Shown here: positions 1 through 13,320 of the stretch, piece by piece
Numbering within the stretch: position 1 is the first letter of the stretch
Layout: each line of letters opens with the position of its first letter
Translations under genes and position numbers: made by a program
The notes under the pieces: model-generated
Databases searched by the model: none
What the model saw: the letters and a program-made list of their open reading frames with translations, nothing else
Told to the model about the DNA's origin: nothing
Assembly: GCF_009870125.1 (NCBI RefSeq)
Contig: NC_046683.1
Location: 47,135,869 to 47,199,868, forward strand
Length of the DNA: 64,000 nucleotides
Direction of reading: 5' to 3'
DNA from: Drosophila pseudoobscura
Taxonomy: Eukaryota > Arthropoda > Insecta > Diptera > Drosophilidae

Positions 1-370
1 CAATCCCCACTTTGCCAATGTTCCAGTCACAGCCTGAACTCCCAGTCCACCCCCAGTCCCAGTCGCAGCTATTTTTTCAATCTCCACTAATTTATGTCAA
101 TTTGGATATTTATGTGCCGCACTGCGCAGTGTCCTGGCCAAAACTCCATTAGCCTCGACTCCGGAGTCTGGAGTCCGGAGTGGGCTGGCTCGAGCGCAGC
201 TCTCAGCGTTGCGCCACATGCGGCGTAATTACAATTTGTTATCGCTTTAATTCAATATTGACGCATGTCGCATATACTCGCACGACTAAGAGTACGAGTA
301 TGGGGCACGCACTGCCTGCCGTGGCTCTCTACGCCCAGCCGCGAATTTGGCCCAATTGGATAGCCTCTTT

Positions 371-414
371 GTGGCTGTGGCTGTGGCGGTGGTTGTGGTT
401 GTGGTTGTGGCTGT
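371..414. repeat. TGTGGC/TGTGGT hexanucleotide repeat
   Basis: Imperfect tandem GTGGCT and GTGGTT units. The valine-rich and threonine-rich small ORFs here are products of the repeat. Confidence 0.85.
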
Positions 415-3400
415 CCTTAGCGAATTTTTCTGTGGCGAGATCGAGGGAATGAGTGGCTCAATTTGTCTCGTTATAATGAGTATAATAGGTATGGAAAATT
501 CGTACCATGAAAAAACAATTATATGCATTTAAGAGATATTTTATTCGAAATGTTCAACTAAAAAATTAGTTTTTAAGCTAGCTATAAACTATCAACTATG
601 GAGCAGAAGTTTCATACATTTTTTTAACTTGCTTAACACAAACGTGTCCATCATTAGATTCCAGTCCAACGCTTTGCAGCCAAATATCGGGTCATTGGGT
701 CAGGACAATAGAAAATTTCTGACGTTTGCTTAATTCCATTCATATCACCCTTAGCATCTGCAAAATTTAAATATTTCATCCCGATGGCAAGGCTCCTCAA
801 ACAAAAAACAACTTGACTTCTTTCTGTTCCTAGGACCCCGTTGAGATAGACAAATCCCCTTGGCTACAGGGAGCAACGAGGTTGAGAATATTTCATGAGC
901 TTTGCTTTACTTTTTGTGGACTTTGTTGCGTTGCATTTTGTTGGGATGTTTTGAATGTCAGGAGCAAATATGGACTCTGAATATGCATATATAATGACCC
1001 GTCGGATTAGATGCCAATTAAGAGAAACGTTTACGAGTGCCGAATGCCAAATGTCAAATGCTTCGACATGGCCCACTAATTGTCTAGCTGCAGTCCCGAA
1101 GACGCAGTCAGATCTCAATGTAATGTGCTGTGCATTGGCTTAATAACATTTCGATGTCTACGGCGACTATATTGAAATTTTGTGCTCTTGTTCGCTTGGC
1201 AATTAAGTGCAAGCTGCTATCCAGCATGGCCCCTTGACATTTGCCAGTACACACATGCAACACATGTGGCCACACACTCCATACGAGTCTACCACCACAT
1301 ATTGAATGCTGAGCCGCAGCCAACGGCTCGGCAATATTAGCGGTGATATGACAAACAGCGCCGACTAAGCCAGCGCCAAGCCGACACAACACAAAGAGCC
1401 ACGTTTGTGTTGTGGGCCGCACGGGGACATGGCGGAACAGGCGGAACCACACATAGCACACCGAAGGCGGCGTACACAAGAATGTCAAGCGCGTATCTAC
1501 ACTGGACGAAATATATCTATAAAACTGTTGTGAAACCATATTATTATTAATATACAAAATTATAAAAATAAACTACTTTAAAAAAATATCAACAAATAAT
1601 CCATTCCTTCAAAATCTTTCCGACTTTTAATCTCCGATGGCCTAACACCAATTTTTTCAATATTTTTGATTGTAATGACCTCAACATGTCGTCCAGAACG
1701 CAAACATTTTTCTTTACCGCAAAAATAGTGCCTAAAAAGAGCATACGAAATTTATTTTTTTCCATTTTGTCCTCAAATTACGAGATTGCCTGCTATCACT
1801 GACTGTAAAAGAGGAACACAAGAAGACAGGTATCAGCTGATTGATGCCTTTTGACAGAAGCAGTGTTGCCCTTAATGTGACTCAATGAATTGTCCTCGTA
1901 ATACTTTTCCGTACGTATTTATAAGAAGCTACTAAATTGTGTGTCAGTGTAACTGCGAGCAAGTGTATCGCCTCAAGCGTTTTGTGCTTTTGTTGGTCTT
2001 TAAGTTTAATTACTCTACGTGTAATGTATGAAAGACGAGGAAGTGTTAGACATCGCGGGGCATGGCTTAGAAGGCGGAGCAATTGAGTTCTCGGCTCGGT
2101 TGTAGGGTTCTGCCAGCAAGCGATTATGATTTTACATTCTGAAGCTTCCCGTGACATGCTTCGTATGAAGATCCTGGTCGGAGAGAAGATGGAACTCTCG
2201 CCTCGGCTTTCCTTTGTGTTGGGAAATCATTCAGTTCTGCTTGAGGGGAATCAAGATTGTGAAGTCCTGGGAATTAACTTGAGAGTAGTTAATCTTCGTG
2301 TCAAAATCAAACTTCTGCTCTTCAGCAATGACAAACAGTTGAGAAATTGAATAACAACATAAAGTTTATGAAACGAGAAAGAAAGCCAATATCCGGTGGC
2401 TTTCGGAGCATAATTTTTGATTTATTTCAGTAACTTAGAGGAAGGAGAAAATGTCAGGAGCAGGAAATACATTCATTAAAGCACTCGAATGACTCTGAGT
2501 GGAGTCCCAGTTGAAACTGAGAAGCACAACTATCCAAGTTTTCTTTTCACATCGCATTACTCAAGTTTTTATCTTAGCTCTTGGCCTCGACAGTGGCTGG
2601 CAGACGCGAGGCGCGCATCTTCAGGGCGAAGATAAGTTTAATTTATAATATCCCTTAATTGAAGTTGAATTCGGATTGGCAATTGCGAGCGCGCTTCAGG
2701 CTTACGGCTGCAGCACCCCTTGAAGTTGTCATACGAAAATACGCTTATGACATTTTTCTTAGCGTTCATGGCATTGATTGCACTTATGCAATTAATGTCA
2801 ACGTTCGTCGCTCGTCGCTCGACGCTCGACGCTGAGGCGGCGGATGCCAAGCGATGTTGATGTCACACAGGAAATCCATTTAGATATATATTCATGGCTT
2901 CTGTTTCCCTCCCGGCTCCCGGCAGCCGCCTGACAAAGCTGCACTTAAGGATGCCGACAGAGCTGGAGGAAAAAGCAGCGTTGGTGTTTTTATGGCCAAA
3001 TCGGGAAGCTGCAAGTGTGCTACGTGTTTGTTGGCAAGCGGCAGAGCTTTGCGCAAGAATGGTGTCGAAGCCTTCAGGTTTCGGCTTCTGCATCCGCTTG
3101 CTCTGCGATCGGAATGCAGGCGGCGTTGTGTGCCATTAGTGGCAAGGTACATATCATGTTGCATCCCCCCCCTGCCACCCTGCCGCGCACTTTATCACCG
3201 TGTGTGCCCATAAATTGTACCAAAAATATTTTTTCATCGTTCCTGCATTCGCCTGTGGAACGCTCAGAAAATATAGCGTATCACAAACACATACATATTT
3301 GTGATTCATGATTCATACGTTGTTTACGGATTTAAGATTCTAAGATGACGTCAATGTTCTATAATTTACTTTTCTACAATTATAATGAATATTAGAAACT

Positions 3401-6400
3401 GTTTGCTCGTTTTTACTCGAGTGCACTCTGTTAGCTCCAGAGACTGCACCTCATACCGATCGCTGCATTAATGTTAGTAGATGGTCTAAAAAACAGCGTA
3501 TTAGTCAGGATATATCTTAAATATGGGGGTAGCTATAGGTATACATAGGTATACATAAATGGGTAGCTTTTGTGTCTTTAACTATTTTTCAAAATCTCAA
3601 ATAATTCGATTTATTATATACATAAATTATACATTATACATACATATGTATGTATATGCGACATTTATCTCGATATCCAGGGGCTAGAATTTGTATCTGT
3701 TTGCACTCGTTTTTTCCTTAAATTCTGTTGCCTTCAATAAATCGGAGAGTTTTGTGTCAACTTCCAGCAAAAAAAAAACTACTGAAAATTTGTAATTAAA
3801 AATTGTGACAGAACTTTTTAATTAAACATTTCTGCATAATGGAGAGTAGGTTTTTACAGCTGTCTGTTTCAATTGCTTAAGTTAGCCCAGCTCTGACCCT
3901 GATCTGATTTTCCCTGCTTCACTTTCAGCTGCACTTTCGATCTCGACATTTCGGGCCAACTTTCTGTTTCTGTTCATTAATAATGCCCTGGCCCTGGCAC
4001 TTGCCGGGCCGTTAATAAAATTGTTTCAGTAATTAATGGCGTCTGGCGTCGCTTCGGCCTTGATCTAGTGTTAAATGGTAATCGTTTTGATTTACTTTTC
4101 CATTTGGCCAACAGGCCCAAACTGAGCGGAACAAACACAGGCCGAAACTTCAAATGAAACTTAACCGGAAGTTCTGTTAAGTATTGAACCATGTCGGTCC
4201 CAAAAGTTGAGGCGAATGAACAAACTTTTGTACAGTGAATACATACAACATAAAAAAGGGTTTTGATAGGCCTGCCTTAAGTACTTAAATATTAGAGGGT
4301 AATGCCCTCACTGGCAATGGATTGAAACAATCTTGTTGCGGCAAACGGAAATTATTTGCATATTTCAATCAAGAAATGTTTAGTGAGTGAGAAATTATAT
4401 AAAAATATCAAAATTTATTTTCAATGATTTCCGAGACCATTGGCTGCTACTAGGTAGCCCCAAGTCGACTCATCGACTCCTTCGTGATTACTCGTGCCTC
4501 AGTTTTTGTGCCTTCGCTTAATTAGCACAAAAGGGCTGGCTGCCAGCTCCCGACTGCCGAAAGCTTTTGCCAAAAGGGAGAAACTCAAACAAATTGGTTT
4601 TAAATTCAACAAAACTCAGCGAATCTCGAGAAGGAAAGAAGGAAAAGAAATTCTGCCAACATCCAAAAGTAATTACGCGCACGAAACTAGGCTACATTTT
4701 TTCGCCTCTTTGCCATTTTTGCATTGAAAAGTCAATTTTGAAAATTGAAATATAAATTATTGACGCGTAAAACGATGGGGCACGGGGCTGGGTGCGGCCA
4801 CGGCAGTGTATTGGCCGAATACCCAATGCCAATGTCTATCAGTGACAGCTCGATATTGTAAATTGAAAATGGCAGATGCATTAGCAGAAATTTTTCAGTG
4901 GCCAGGAGCGTTGGATAACTTTTGTTCTGCTTGAATTTGAGGTTGAGGAAATTCGAATTAAGTTTTTTCGCTATAATGAATGAGAAATTGTGCACCAGAA
5001 ATGTAATACAAATCGTTTCAATGTCAAACACTATTATGTCTGGAGTTCTACAGGAGTTGTTTTCTGCCTCAGGTGCTGGTAATTGGCCGCAATAATTCAT
5101 CTGAGCATCCAGGTAATAAGATGGTGAGCTGAGAGTATACACACACATCTTAACTTTACTTAGTTTGACTCATTCCGCCTGGTGATCTCCTTTAAATTTA
5201 AGTTATTCAAGAGTCTCAACTAAATTGTCCTCCATTCACAGAGCAAATATATATTCCTGCTTTGGCAGTAAAGAAATGCCTCAAAAATGCGGTCATTGTC
5301 GTTTGTGAAATTGAATTTATAATTTATGTATTTTCTCACACAATATTTTTGCAATTGTTGGCCAAAGCAAGGTTGGGGTATGACCGATCTATGCGAAATT
5401 TGCAGATTAACTTGAACTTCCTATTGCTATTAAAAAACAAGCTACTGGAATTATATTGACTTATTGGAAAAGTTGGAAAAGCTGAAAAGTAATTTTTTAA
5501 ATATTTAATTGTATGCCAAAATTTGAAAACAAAGCCTCAAGGGAATTCATTCAGCTTGAACATATTTATGACATACACTTTATGAGTATATGTGAAAAGA
5601 TACACTCGAGACTCATAGGGTATAGTTGAAGGAATATCCTTGCAATTTCATAAATCACATGGGAATTTGGCCACTTCTTCAAGCCATTTGCTTGGGTATC
5701 ACAAAGTCCATATCCTGCGGCAATAGTTTCGGTTTTGCCACAACAGCAGCCGTAAAAGGGGAGGCATCCGCCAGTCAAAAACAATGTCAGCGGCAGAGAA
5801 ATGCGAAGGCTGCACCACGCAGCACGCCCCAGAACCAATAACCACACTGAAACCAACAGCAACAGCAACACCAGCATCAGAATATTTCGCACAAGTATAA
5901 ATATTTGTTTATGCCACATACGGCAGGACGGGGCAAAAACCCGGCAAGGGAAACCCGAACACAAACACAAACAGAAGGACCAACAGGAGCCGGCTTATGA
6001 ATATTCCGATAGGGAACGGCGACGGCGACGACGACGGCGGCGACAGACACTCATATTGGAAAGGCCTTCGTCTGCTAACGCTTTTCCTATAGACAGAAAT
6101 CGTAAATAAATATTTTGATTTATTGTCTGTCCTGAAATTTCCGCACAATTTACAGCCCCACGATGTCGGCGGAAGATAATTAATATGTTTACTCGGGTAT
6201 GCGTAATATTTCGTTCAAGCTCTTTGTCCTCTCCGCCCTCGAGTATTAGACAAAGACGTTTATTTGAATGGCACTGCTCGTCAGCCAAATAGACTAAGAT
6301 GGGGAAGAAAGGAAGGAAGACTTTTGCAGTAGAAAATATTGTCTCATTTCGAGATTAAAAATTCTTTCTCTTCCTGTGTCTCTGTGTGTCTGATGCCAAT

Positions 6401-8713
6401 GAAAAGTGTCAAACATCTCAATCATCTTGAGGCAAGCACTCGGACTGACAGTTTGTGCCCGCAGGTGCAAAATGCAATCAGTATCACAAGCTGCCACAAC
6501 CCATTGGCCACGTCCGTCTTGCAGCTGCCTCGCAGCTGTCCTTGTTCATTAGTGTTAGCTCGGAAACCAAAAAATAGGAAAAGAATAAGAAAAAAATAGG
6601 GCTGACTCGGAGACCGAAAGTTGTCGAGGGTTATTATACGCTACTCGGGAAATGGGGTTTCGCTTTTGGAAATAACATTTGAAATATATTTTAAAATATT
6701 CATTGGATTCATTATTATCATTAGGTATTACTCGTAAAAGAATTACTGTGTTTTCTATCATGTCCTTAAGTGATAATTTCAAGATGAAAAGTCTCGACGA
6801 GAATTGGAAATTCTTATTTGTACACCTTGGTAAACCGAGACATGACATGACATGCACCACTTTGAATTGGAAGTGAGGCAGTCAAAAGCAATCAGGCGTA
6901 CCCGATGTAGGCAGCTCGGTTGATTGAACAGAGTAACATGGGAGCATTATCGGGCCCAGAGGAATGGGATCACCCAGCTTAAGGCCATCAACAGGTCAGG
7001 AAATGGAGTTCATGAAGCTGTAAGATTAGCCCAGATGTCTCCTTGCCGTATGCGTATGCTTAACTCAGCTTGATTCAGAAAACGAGAGAAACAGCAACAG
7101 AAAGAAACACAACAAACCACAACACAACACAGCCAAACAGAAACCACAGAGCTCGCAAATATGCATGTATTGTAGATGGATGGAGGACCATCTGTGAGAC
7201 CCGTGAAGGGGCTAACCAGGGAAGAGGGAGCAGCTCCGACTCTGTGGTACTGCGTTTTCCCTGACAGTTGTTTCCCTTTTTCCGACAGCGGTAACCACGT
7301 TAGCAGTTCCCTGCACGTCCCTCTTTCGTTTGTCAAATCTGCTTTTTTTTTTTTGGGTGCTGTCTTTCTTTTGTGACACTCGTCGCACCCAAAAATGTTT
7401 TGCACTTGATGAAGGGTTTCATTTGATTTGCTTGCTCTGCCATTTCTCTGGTTTCACTTGTTGTTGGTTGATGTCGGACGCTTCGCATTTTTACTCTACT
7501 CGTCTCGAGTCGAGTTGAGTCGCCGCAACCTCAATCTCATCCCATTCCATGGCATCTCATTTGCCTGGCAATGGGCAAATGAAAAATCAACATTTAACAT
7601 ATGTTCGTGTTAAGCAAATCGCTTAAATTTCCATATGGCAATGAGCTGGCACTTTGCATTGAAAAAATGCTCCCCAAGTCCGCTCTGACTCCGGGAACAC
7701 TGAGAAATATTCTGAACAAATGGATGGCGTGGCGCACAGGGGGTGAAGTAACGGCAGCTTTTCAAACGAACCAACGCAGAAAAATGACTTGATACTCGTA
7801 TTTTGTCGCGTCTGTGATGGGAATGCAAATTCTGAGGGACAAACTTTACGAGTATGTATGTACATCCGCAGAGAACAAAACTTTGCTCTCCGTTTGAGTT
7901 GAGCGTTGCAATAATTACCAAGCAAAGCTGTTTGTCTTAGTTATTTCTGCTTTCTTTGCATAGCTTTTAGCTTCAGATTCCAGTTTGTAATCTCGCCAGA
8001 TGGGTCTGTGTAAAAATTTGACAAATTACATATTGTATTATTTTAAAATATTTATAGGCACATAAAAGAAGAATACTTAATAACAACTACCCTATTTATC
8101 TGAAATAAAATTTTGATTTCGATTTCAAGTAATGGCAAGAATCAAGTCCTCTCTTTGCTGAGTAGTACAGTAACATAGGTAACTAATTCAAATATATTCA
8201 GAAACTCATTGCATTGGTATTTCGATGGTACAGTCACCATAAAAATAGCAAGTCAGCGATGCAGACAGCAGTTGGCATATTTGCCAGGAGACCATTGTCC
8301 GTTGCGCCAGGGCCAGCCAGTTTAATGAACCGGAAGTGCTTTACATTGCGGGGAGATGCAATTACTTATGCGACGGTATCGCTTTCTCTCTGTCTCTCGT
8401 CCTACCTCTGCCTGTGTGCGGGTATTTCGCAATGTGCTTTTTGGACGGTCGGCAAAAACGTCAAAAATGAGTGCCAACGCTCCACAAGCACCAGCCTTCT
8501 AGCCGTCCCCACCTCTCAATGCAGTTGGCAACATTTTTTCCGGTTTGTCCCACCCATTTTGGGGACCGTCATTGCATTGCACTTAAGTGCTACAATGCGC
8601 CGTTCCCTTTGCAGAGCCAGAGCCAGAGACAGCGGAAGCAACAGAGACAGCCTCCAGCTAAAAGTCATTAGATACTGTGGATGTTAACACCACGCTGGAC
8701 AGCAAACTCCCAC

Positions 8714-8732
8714 GAGAGAGAGAGAGCGAGAG
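8714..8732. repeat. GAGA-type dinucleotide run
   Basis: GAGAGAGAGAGAGCGAGAG. Such runs can bind GAGA factor (Trl) in Drosophila, but nothing here proves a regulatory role. Confidence 0.8.
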
Positions 8733-10378
8733 GCAGTAGGAGTGGTGGGTCGAGGTAAGGACATCATGTGACATCCCATGTCCCTTGTTCTGGCACTTGA
8801 AATGAGCGCTCTACTTGATTTGGAAGTTTCTTTTCTATTTTTCAATTAGTTTACAATTTATGATGATATTAAACTTGTATTTTTCACAAGTTCTAGAGAT
8901 CTTTATAAGGGCGATAGGGAGATTTTCACAATGACCTTGCTCTCCTGACAACTGGTAGTCGCTCCCCATTTCATTTGCTAATGGACCTCGCTTTTTACCA
9001 CTTTCATTATGCTGTTGGATATTTAACTCTTAGTTAATTGAAAATAAATTACACACTACATAAAAAAGTGACAAAAATGCCAGACTGCGCTGTGACTTTA
9101 ATTGTATCTTTTTCTTTTGTTTGTTTATTTATTTATGTTTATTTATTTTCATGTAATTTATGTTAATGCGTCTTAAAAAAGTGATAATTAAACAACAGAA
9201 AAAATAGCAGAAGCCATCATAAAGGCGGAAGCCGACGCGTTCAATTCAATTAAGGGCCACCCATGACATCGCCTTGGTACTCTGGCTTTTTTGTCAGACC
9301 ATGGACTGCTGGCAGCTTCTGCAAGTTTAACTAGTTTAAATGTCATTTGGAGCCGAAACTTTTTAGGGCACACAAACCTCGACTGCAGTTGAAACAGGGA
9401 TGGTTGCAGCAGTTAAATGGCCAGGGAGCACAGACAGCACAAGAGTCAAGCAGTTTGACTGGCATGGCCCGGCGTGCACTTGTCAGCCATTTGGTTCTGC
9501 TTTTTCCCAGCTCGACTTTTTAGAAACAGAGAAACAGTGACAAGAGCAACCTGCAGTTGCCATGAGTAGAAGCTGTTTTTGAAACTTAATTTACCATTTG
9601 TTCAACGAGTGTTTTGGCTGCTTTTGGAGTGTACAGCTACCGCAGACAGTTTCATTACGCTGTTTCTCGTACGAGTATGGAAAGGTGATTTCATATTCTC
9701 AAAGTGCTAGTAGCTCTAGGATGTCCATCGAGAGAATCGATTTAAAAGAATATATTTTTCAGTTTGTAGTTCCCCTAATTTAACCGTTACCATCTCGAGC
9801 TTCAATCAATTAATTAAGCTTTTTCCATTTTTCCATTTCCCTTTGAGTTCGCTGCTTGACTTGCCACAAGTTCTGTTGTTTTCTTCTGCTGTTTTTGAGT
9901 GACACTTTTCCGGCAAAAACTTTTCCGCCCACCACGTATCTACGCACGTTCGTATACAAAGGAAGTTCTCATGCGTTCCTCTTGTTGTTTTTCGTGGCTG
10001 GAATGTGTCGGTAAAGTGGTTTTGGCTCACTTTGTTCCACTTCCGAGAGTCACGAGAAGTCGTGAAGTCGTGGGGAGTGAAGTGTAGGACCTGCTTGCAT
10101 GTCTCCCATTGTCGTTTAGTTTTAATTAAATTTACACGCTTTTTGGCCATGCTTTATTGAAATTTTCCACCTGTTTCTACATGCCCTTTTGAAGACCTTT
10201 ACATCCAAACTTTCTTTCTATACAATCGTTTCTATGTGGGATTTTTAATTCGGAACTCACGGAAGGATGGTGGCTGGCGTTACATTTATTCTACCATCAA
10301 ACTGAAATGTTAAAAACTATTCCTATTCTGTGCTTTGCTGAGTTCTGTTTCACGCTGTCTTTATCTTTTGGCCCACTT

Positions 10379-10407
10379 CCTCTCTCTTTCTCTCTCTCTC
10401 TCTCCCT
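10379..10407. repeat. (TC)n microsatellite
   Basis: Nearly pure TC run, GAGA on the other strand, a possible GAGA-factor site by composition. Confidence 0.85.
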
Positions 10408-12429
10408 CATACTGTAATTCAGGTCACACGAACACGAATTGCAGAAAAAGTATGACAAGGAAATCCAAAAACATATAACTTTTGCTTGCCAATGGCCAGT
10501 GGCCATGACAACAGCTAGTTGACAGGACATCGCACACATAACGTTGGATATCATTTTGTACTTATAAATGGCAGTTTATGCTCCTGAAATTGCGACAAGG
10601 TCAAGGGAAAAATTGTTCTTAGCTTACTCTCAAATGTTTTAACAAAACGACCATTTTCCAAATGTTCTAAGGAATGATTCGAACCACAACTGTAACAACT
10701 TTACGCTTTTTACTTACTGATATTCATCCAAAATACTCTTACTGGTGCGACTGCACTGCTATCTGCCAGATATGAGTCTGAATTCAATTGAATATGGAAA
10801 CACTCTCCGACAAGGGGACTTCCGCTTCCGCAGGTAGCGGCTGGACACAGACCCATGAACGAGCTGCTGCTATTTACGGATGACTTACGACCGCACATTC
10901 GTAATGATTAAGTTTCTGGTTAGCATGTCCTGACGGCGGTTCGGGCTTGATGAAGTGCTCTAGTCCGGACAGTTTATTAGTTTTCTGCTTTAAAAGGTAC
11001 ATTTAATTCGAAATTTTGATATGGGTGCAATCAGTCCAGCAGAAGCTGCCACGGTAACTGGAGATTTATTTTTCTGCGAATGACTAAATATAAATAGCAG
11101 TTATCTCAAATGTTCACTGTGAAAGGTTCGAGTTAATTCTGCGTTTTTTATTTTAATTCAATTCAATAGTTTATCAAATACCATAATGCAAAATAATTGG
11201 CTCAGAAATTTAATTAAATTATTGTTTCAATTTACGAAAATTGGTCTAAATATCAGCATCAATCACCAGGTGCACCTCACTTGCCGCATCGCCCACCGAC
11301 CGACCACAAATAATTGCAAAATTATCATCTAACCATTCGGTCTGTGGTCGGTAGCCAGTGCCTAACGTATAGATTCCGTACTGTAATAAAGCTAATTAAA
11401 AAGGGATTCAGTCGGTAATTGCGCACTTTTTGTACAAGCAATGAAAGACAAAAAACTAGTACATGGAACAAAAAATGTAATATTAATTTACACATTATTG
11501 TGAACAGTTCTTCGTATATGCATCATTTTAAATTTAATCAGAAATGAGAGCCCACGTTTGATATGTAGAGGCACAAGCTTTCAGCAAAATTAAATAACGT
11601 AAATCATACCATGAGTGCGGTATTAATAATAATAATGTTTTAATTAGTACAAGTAAGTGCAGCGTTTATCAATTTGTCAATCAAAATGTCAAACTGCCAT
11701 CTCATAACGGCTGTATTTTATATGCTTTAAACGAACTACTCCAGATCCTTTCGTTCGTAAATACCTGAAAATTCCAACCTGAAAAGTTGAGTAAGAACAA
11801 TGCGAAGGGGAAGTTTTAAATATTTAATAAACGTCTGCAAAGTAAGTTCAAATTTCTTGGCGATACCAGGTAAAACTTTTCCAAAATGGAGCAGTACAAA
11901 AATGTGAAACTTCAGCTTCCTTTTGCTTTTTCTCTTGCTTTCCGAGCGGTGAGAATAAGCTGAAGTACAATATGTGTGCCATGAGCTTTCTTGTCTGAAC
12001 TATCATCATGTCTGTATTTAAATTTAAGACGAGGGACACACCTAGAACCGAACCTGTTGATGTTTTTGCACTTGCTGCAGGAATTGCCACAACTGTAAAT
12101 GCCGATACAGAAGGTTGTTTGTTGGCCCAGCTGTGGCACACTGCTACGATATGAATATAAATTACCGAGCGACAAATCGCTTGTCGACACATTTGTCCTT
12201 ATTTGCCAGTTGGTTATTTATCTGATCAAAGTATGCCACGGCATGATACAGCACCTGCTTACCTTCCTACTCAACGAACATTCCGCACATACATTCCAGC
12301 AATATTTCGTCCGGAATTCAATCCAATCAAATGTTGCTTGCTTCAATGTTGTTGCTTCCGTATGTAGCCCCAATGTAAACGTATTCACCCGTTTCTTTTT
12401 TAACATCCATTATTTATTTAGTTTCTCAT

Positions 12430-13320
12430 AAATTGTCATTTTAAAACACCTTTTTCACTACATAAGTATGGTTTTTTGATATTCATTTTAATACTCAGCT
12501 GCGGCGGCATCTGTCATCCGTTCGCGATATTAATCGTACTCCCTGTTTTCTATTCATATTTAAACACACACATTTTTTCTTTGGTTTCTTTTCAACTTTG
12601 GGATACACGTAATTTCATTAACTTTAAACATGTATGTTTGTATGTATGTATGTATGTATGTATGTATTTTCTTTGAATAATATTTGACCTGTCTTGGGGT
12701 TTTGGTTTTGTTTCTAAAAACCCTTAACTAGTGGTTAAATACTCTCAAATACAGAAACACACAACATGTCGACAAATTTGTTCGTACGTAACTCTTATCA
12801 ATGCTTAGATCTATATCTGTATTTCTTATTTTACATAAATTTTGTCTTAGTTATAGAATTAGTTCTATGCTTTAACTTTTTGGTATGTATAGTATGTGCT
12901 TACTTAATATTATTTTCTAATAATTCTCCCTCCATATGTCGAAATTCTTTGCCATTCGTTTGTCCATTCAATCACTATCTCTGACCGCACTTAATAGGGC
13001 GTTACGAGTAAAACAACATACTATTAATATTGGCTAAACTTACACACATTTCTTTATTTTGGTAATAATATTTATGTTTCACACTTGCCTCTTACATTAA
13101 ATGAGACTTTGTCACACTTAAGTGCAATTTCCGATTAAATTTACAGTTCGATGAGTATTCTAATTATTTTCCTTAGCCAAATAATTTCTATCGACTTGGC
13201 TTTAATTAAACTAGCTTATATTACGTATACGCAATGGAAACATGCCAGAAAACTGCGATAAAAAAACCAAAAGTACAGCAAAGCCGTTGACACATATTTT
13301 GAAAGCTTGTTTTACGATGC
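12430..13320 (-). other. T-rich block resembling a minus-strand 3'UTR
   Basis: About 0.9 kb that is strongly T-rich on the plus strand, hence A-rich on the minus strand, with no coding frame and few of the GC-richer repeats seen on either side. TTTATT hexamers (minus-strand AATAAA) occur, for example near 12415 and 13050. This resembles Drosophila 3'UTR sequence, but no coding exon lies next to it. A distal 3'UTR of sNPF-R or of an unseen gene is possible. Confidence 0.25.
12640..12667. repeat. (TATG)n microsatellite
   Basis: Seven or so tandem TATG units within the T-rich block. Confidence 0.9.

Larger units (their letters stand above)
1..12429. other. Noncoding stretch without recognised gene
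   Basis: About 12.4 kb of alternating AT-rich and moderately GC-rich DNA. All frames here lack domain signatures or start context that I would trust. Contents include a TGTGGC/TGTGGT tract (371-414), a CGTCGCT/CGACGCT tract (2807-2834), a GAC/GGC tract (6016-6044), GAGA-type runs (8714-8732, 10379-10407) and many copies of TACTCGT/ACGAGTA. It may be intergenic or part of a large intron of a gene outside the window. Confidence 0.6.

Noticed and set aside
1108..1557. 149-codon minus-strand ORF
   Set aside because: No domain, odd composition, poor start context, lies in repeat-like noncoding DNA.
2126..2350. 74-codon plus-strand ORF with fairly protein-like text
   Set aside because: Short, no homology recognised, no splice or poly(A) context; kept only as a weak curiosity.
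8214..8687. 157-codon plus-strand ORF
   Set aside because: Composition follows local simple sequence (CAGAGCCAGAGAC), no domain, no supporting signals.
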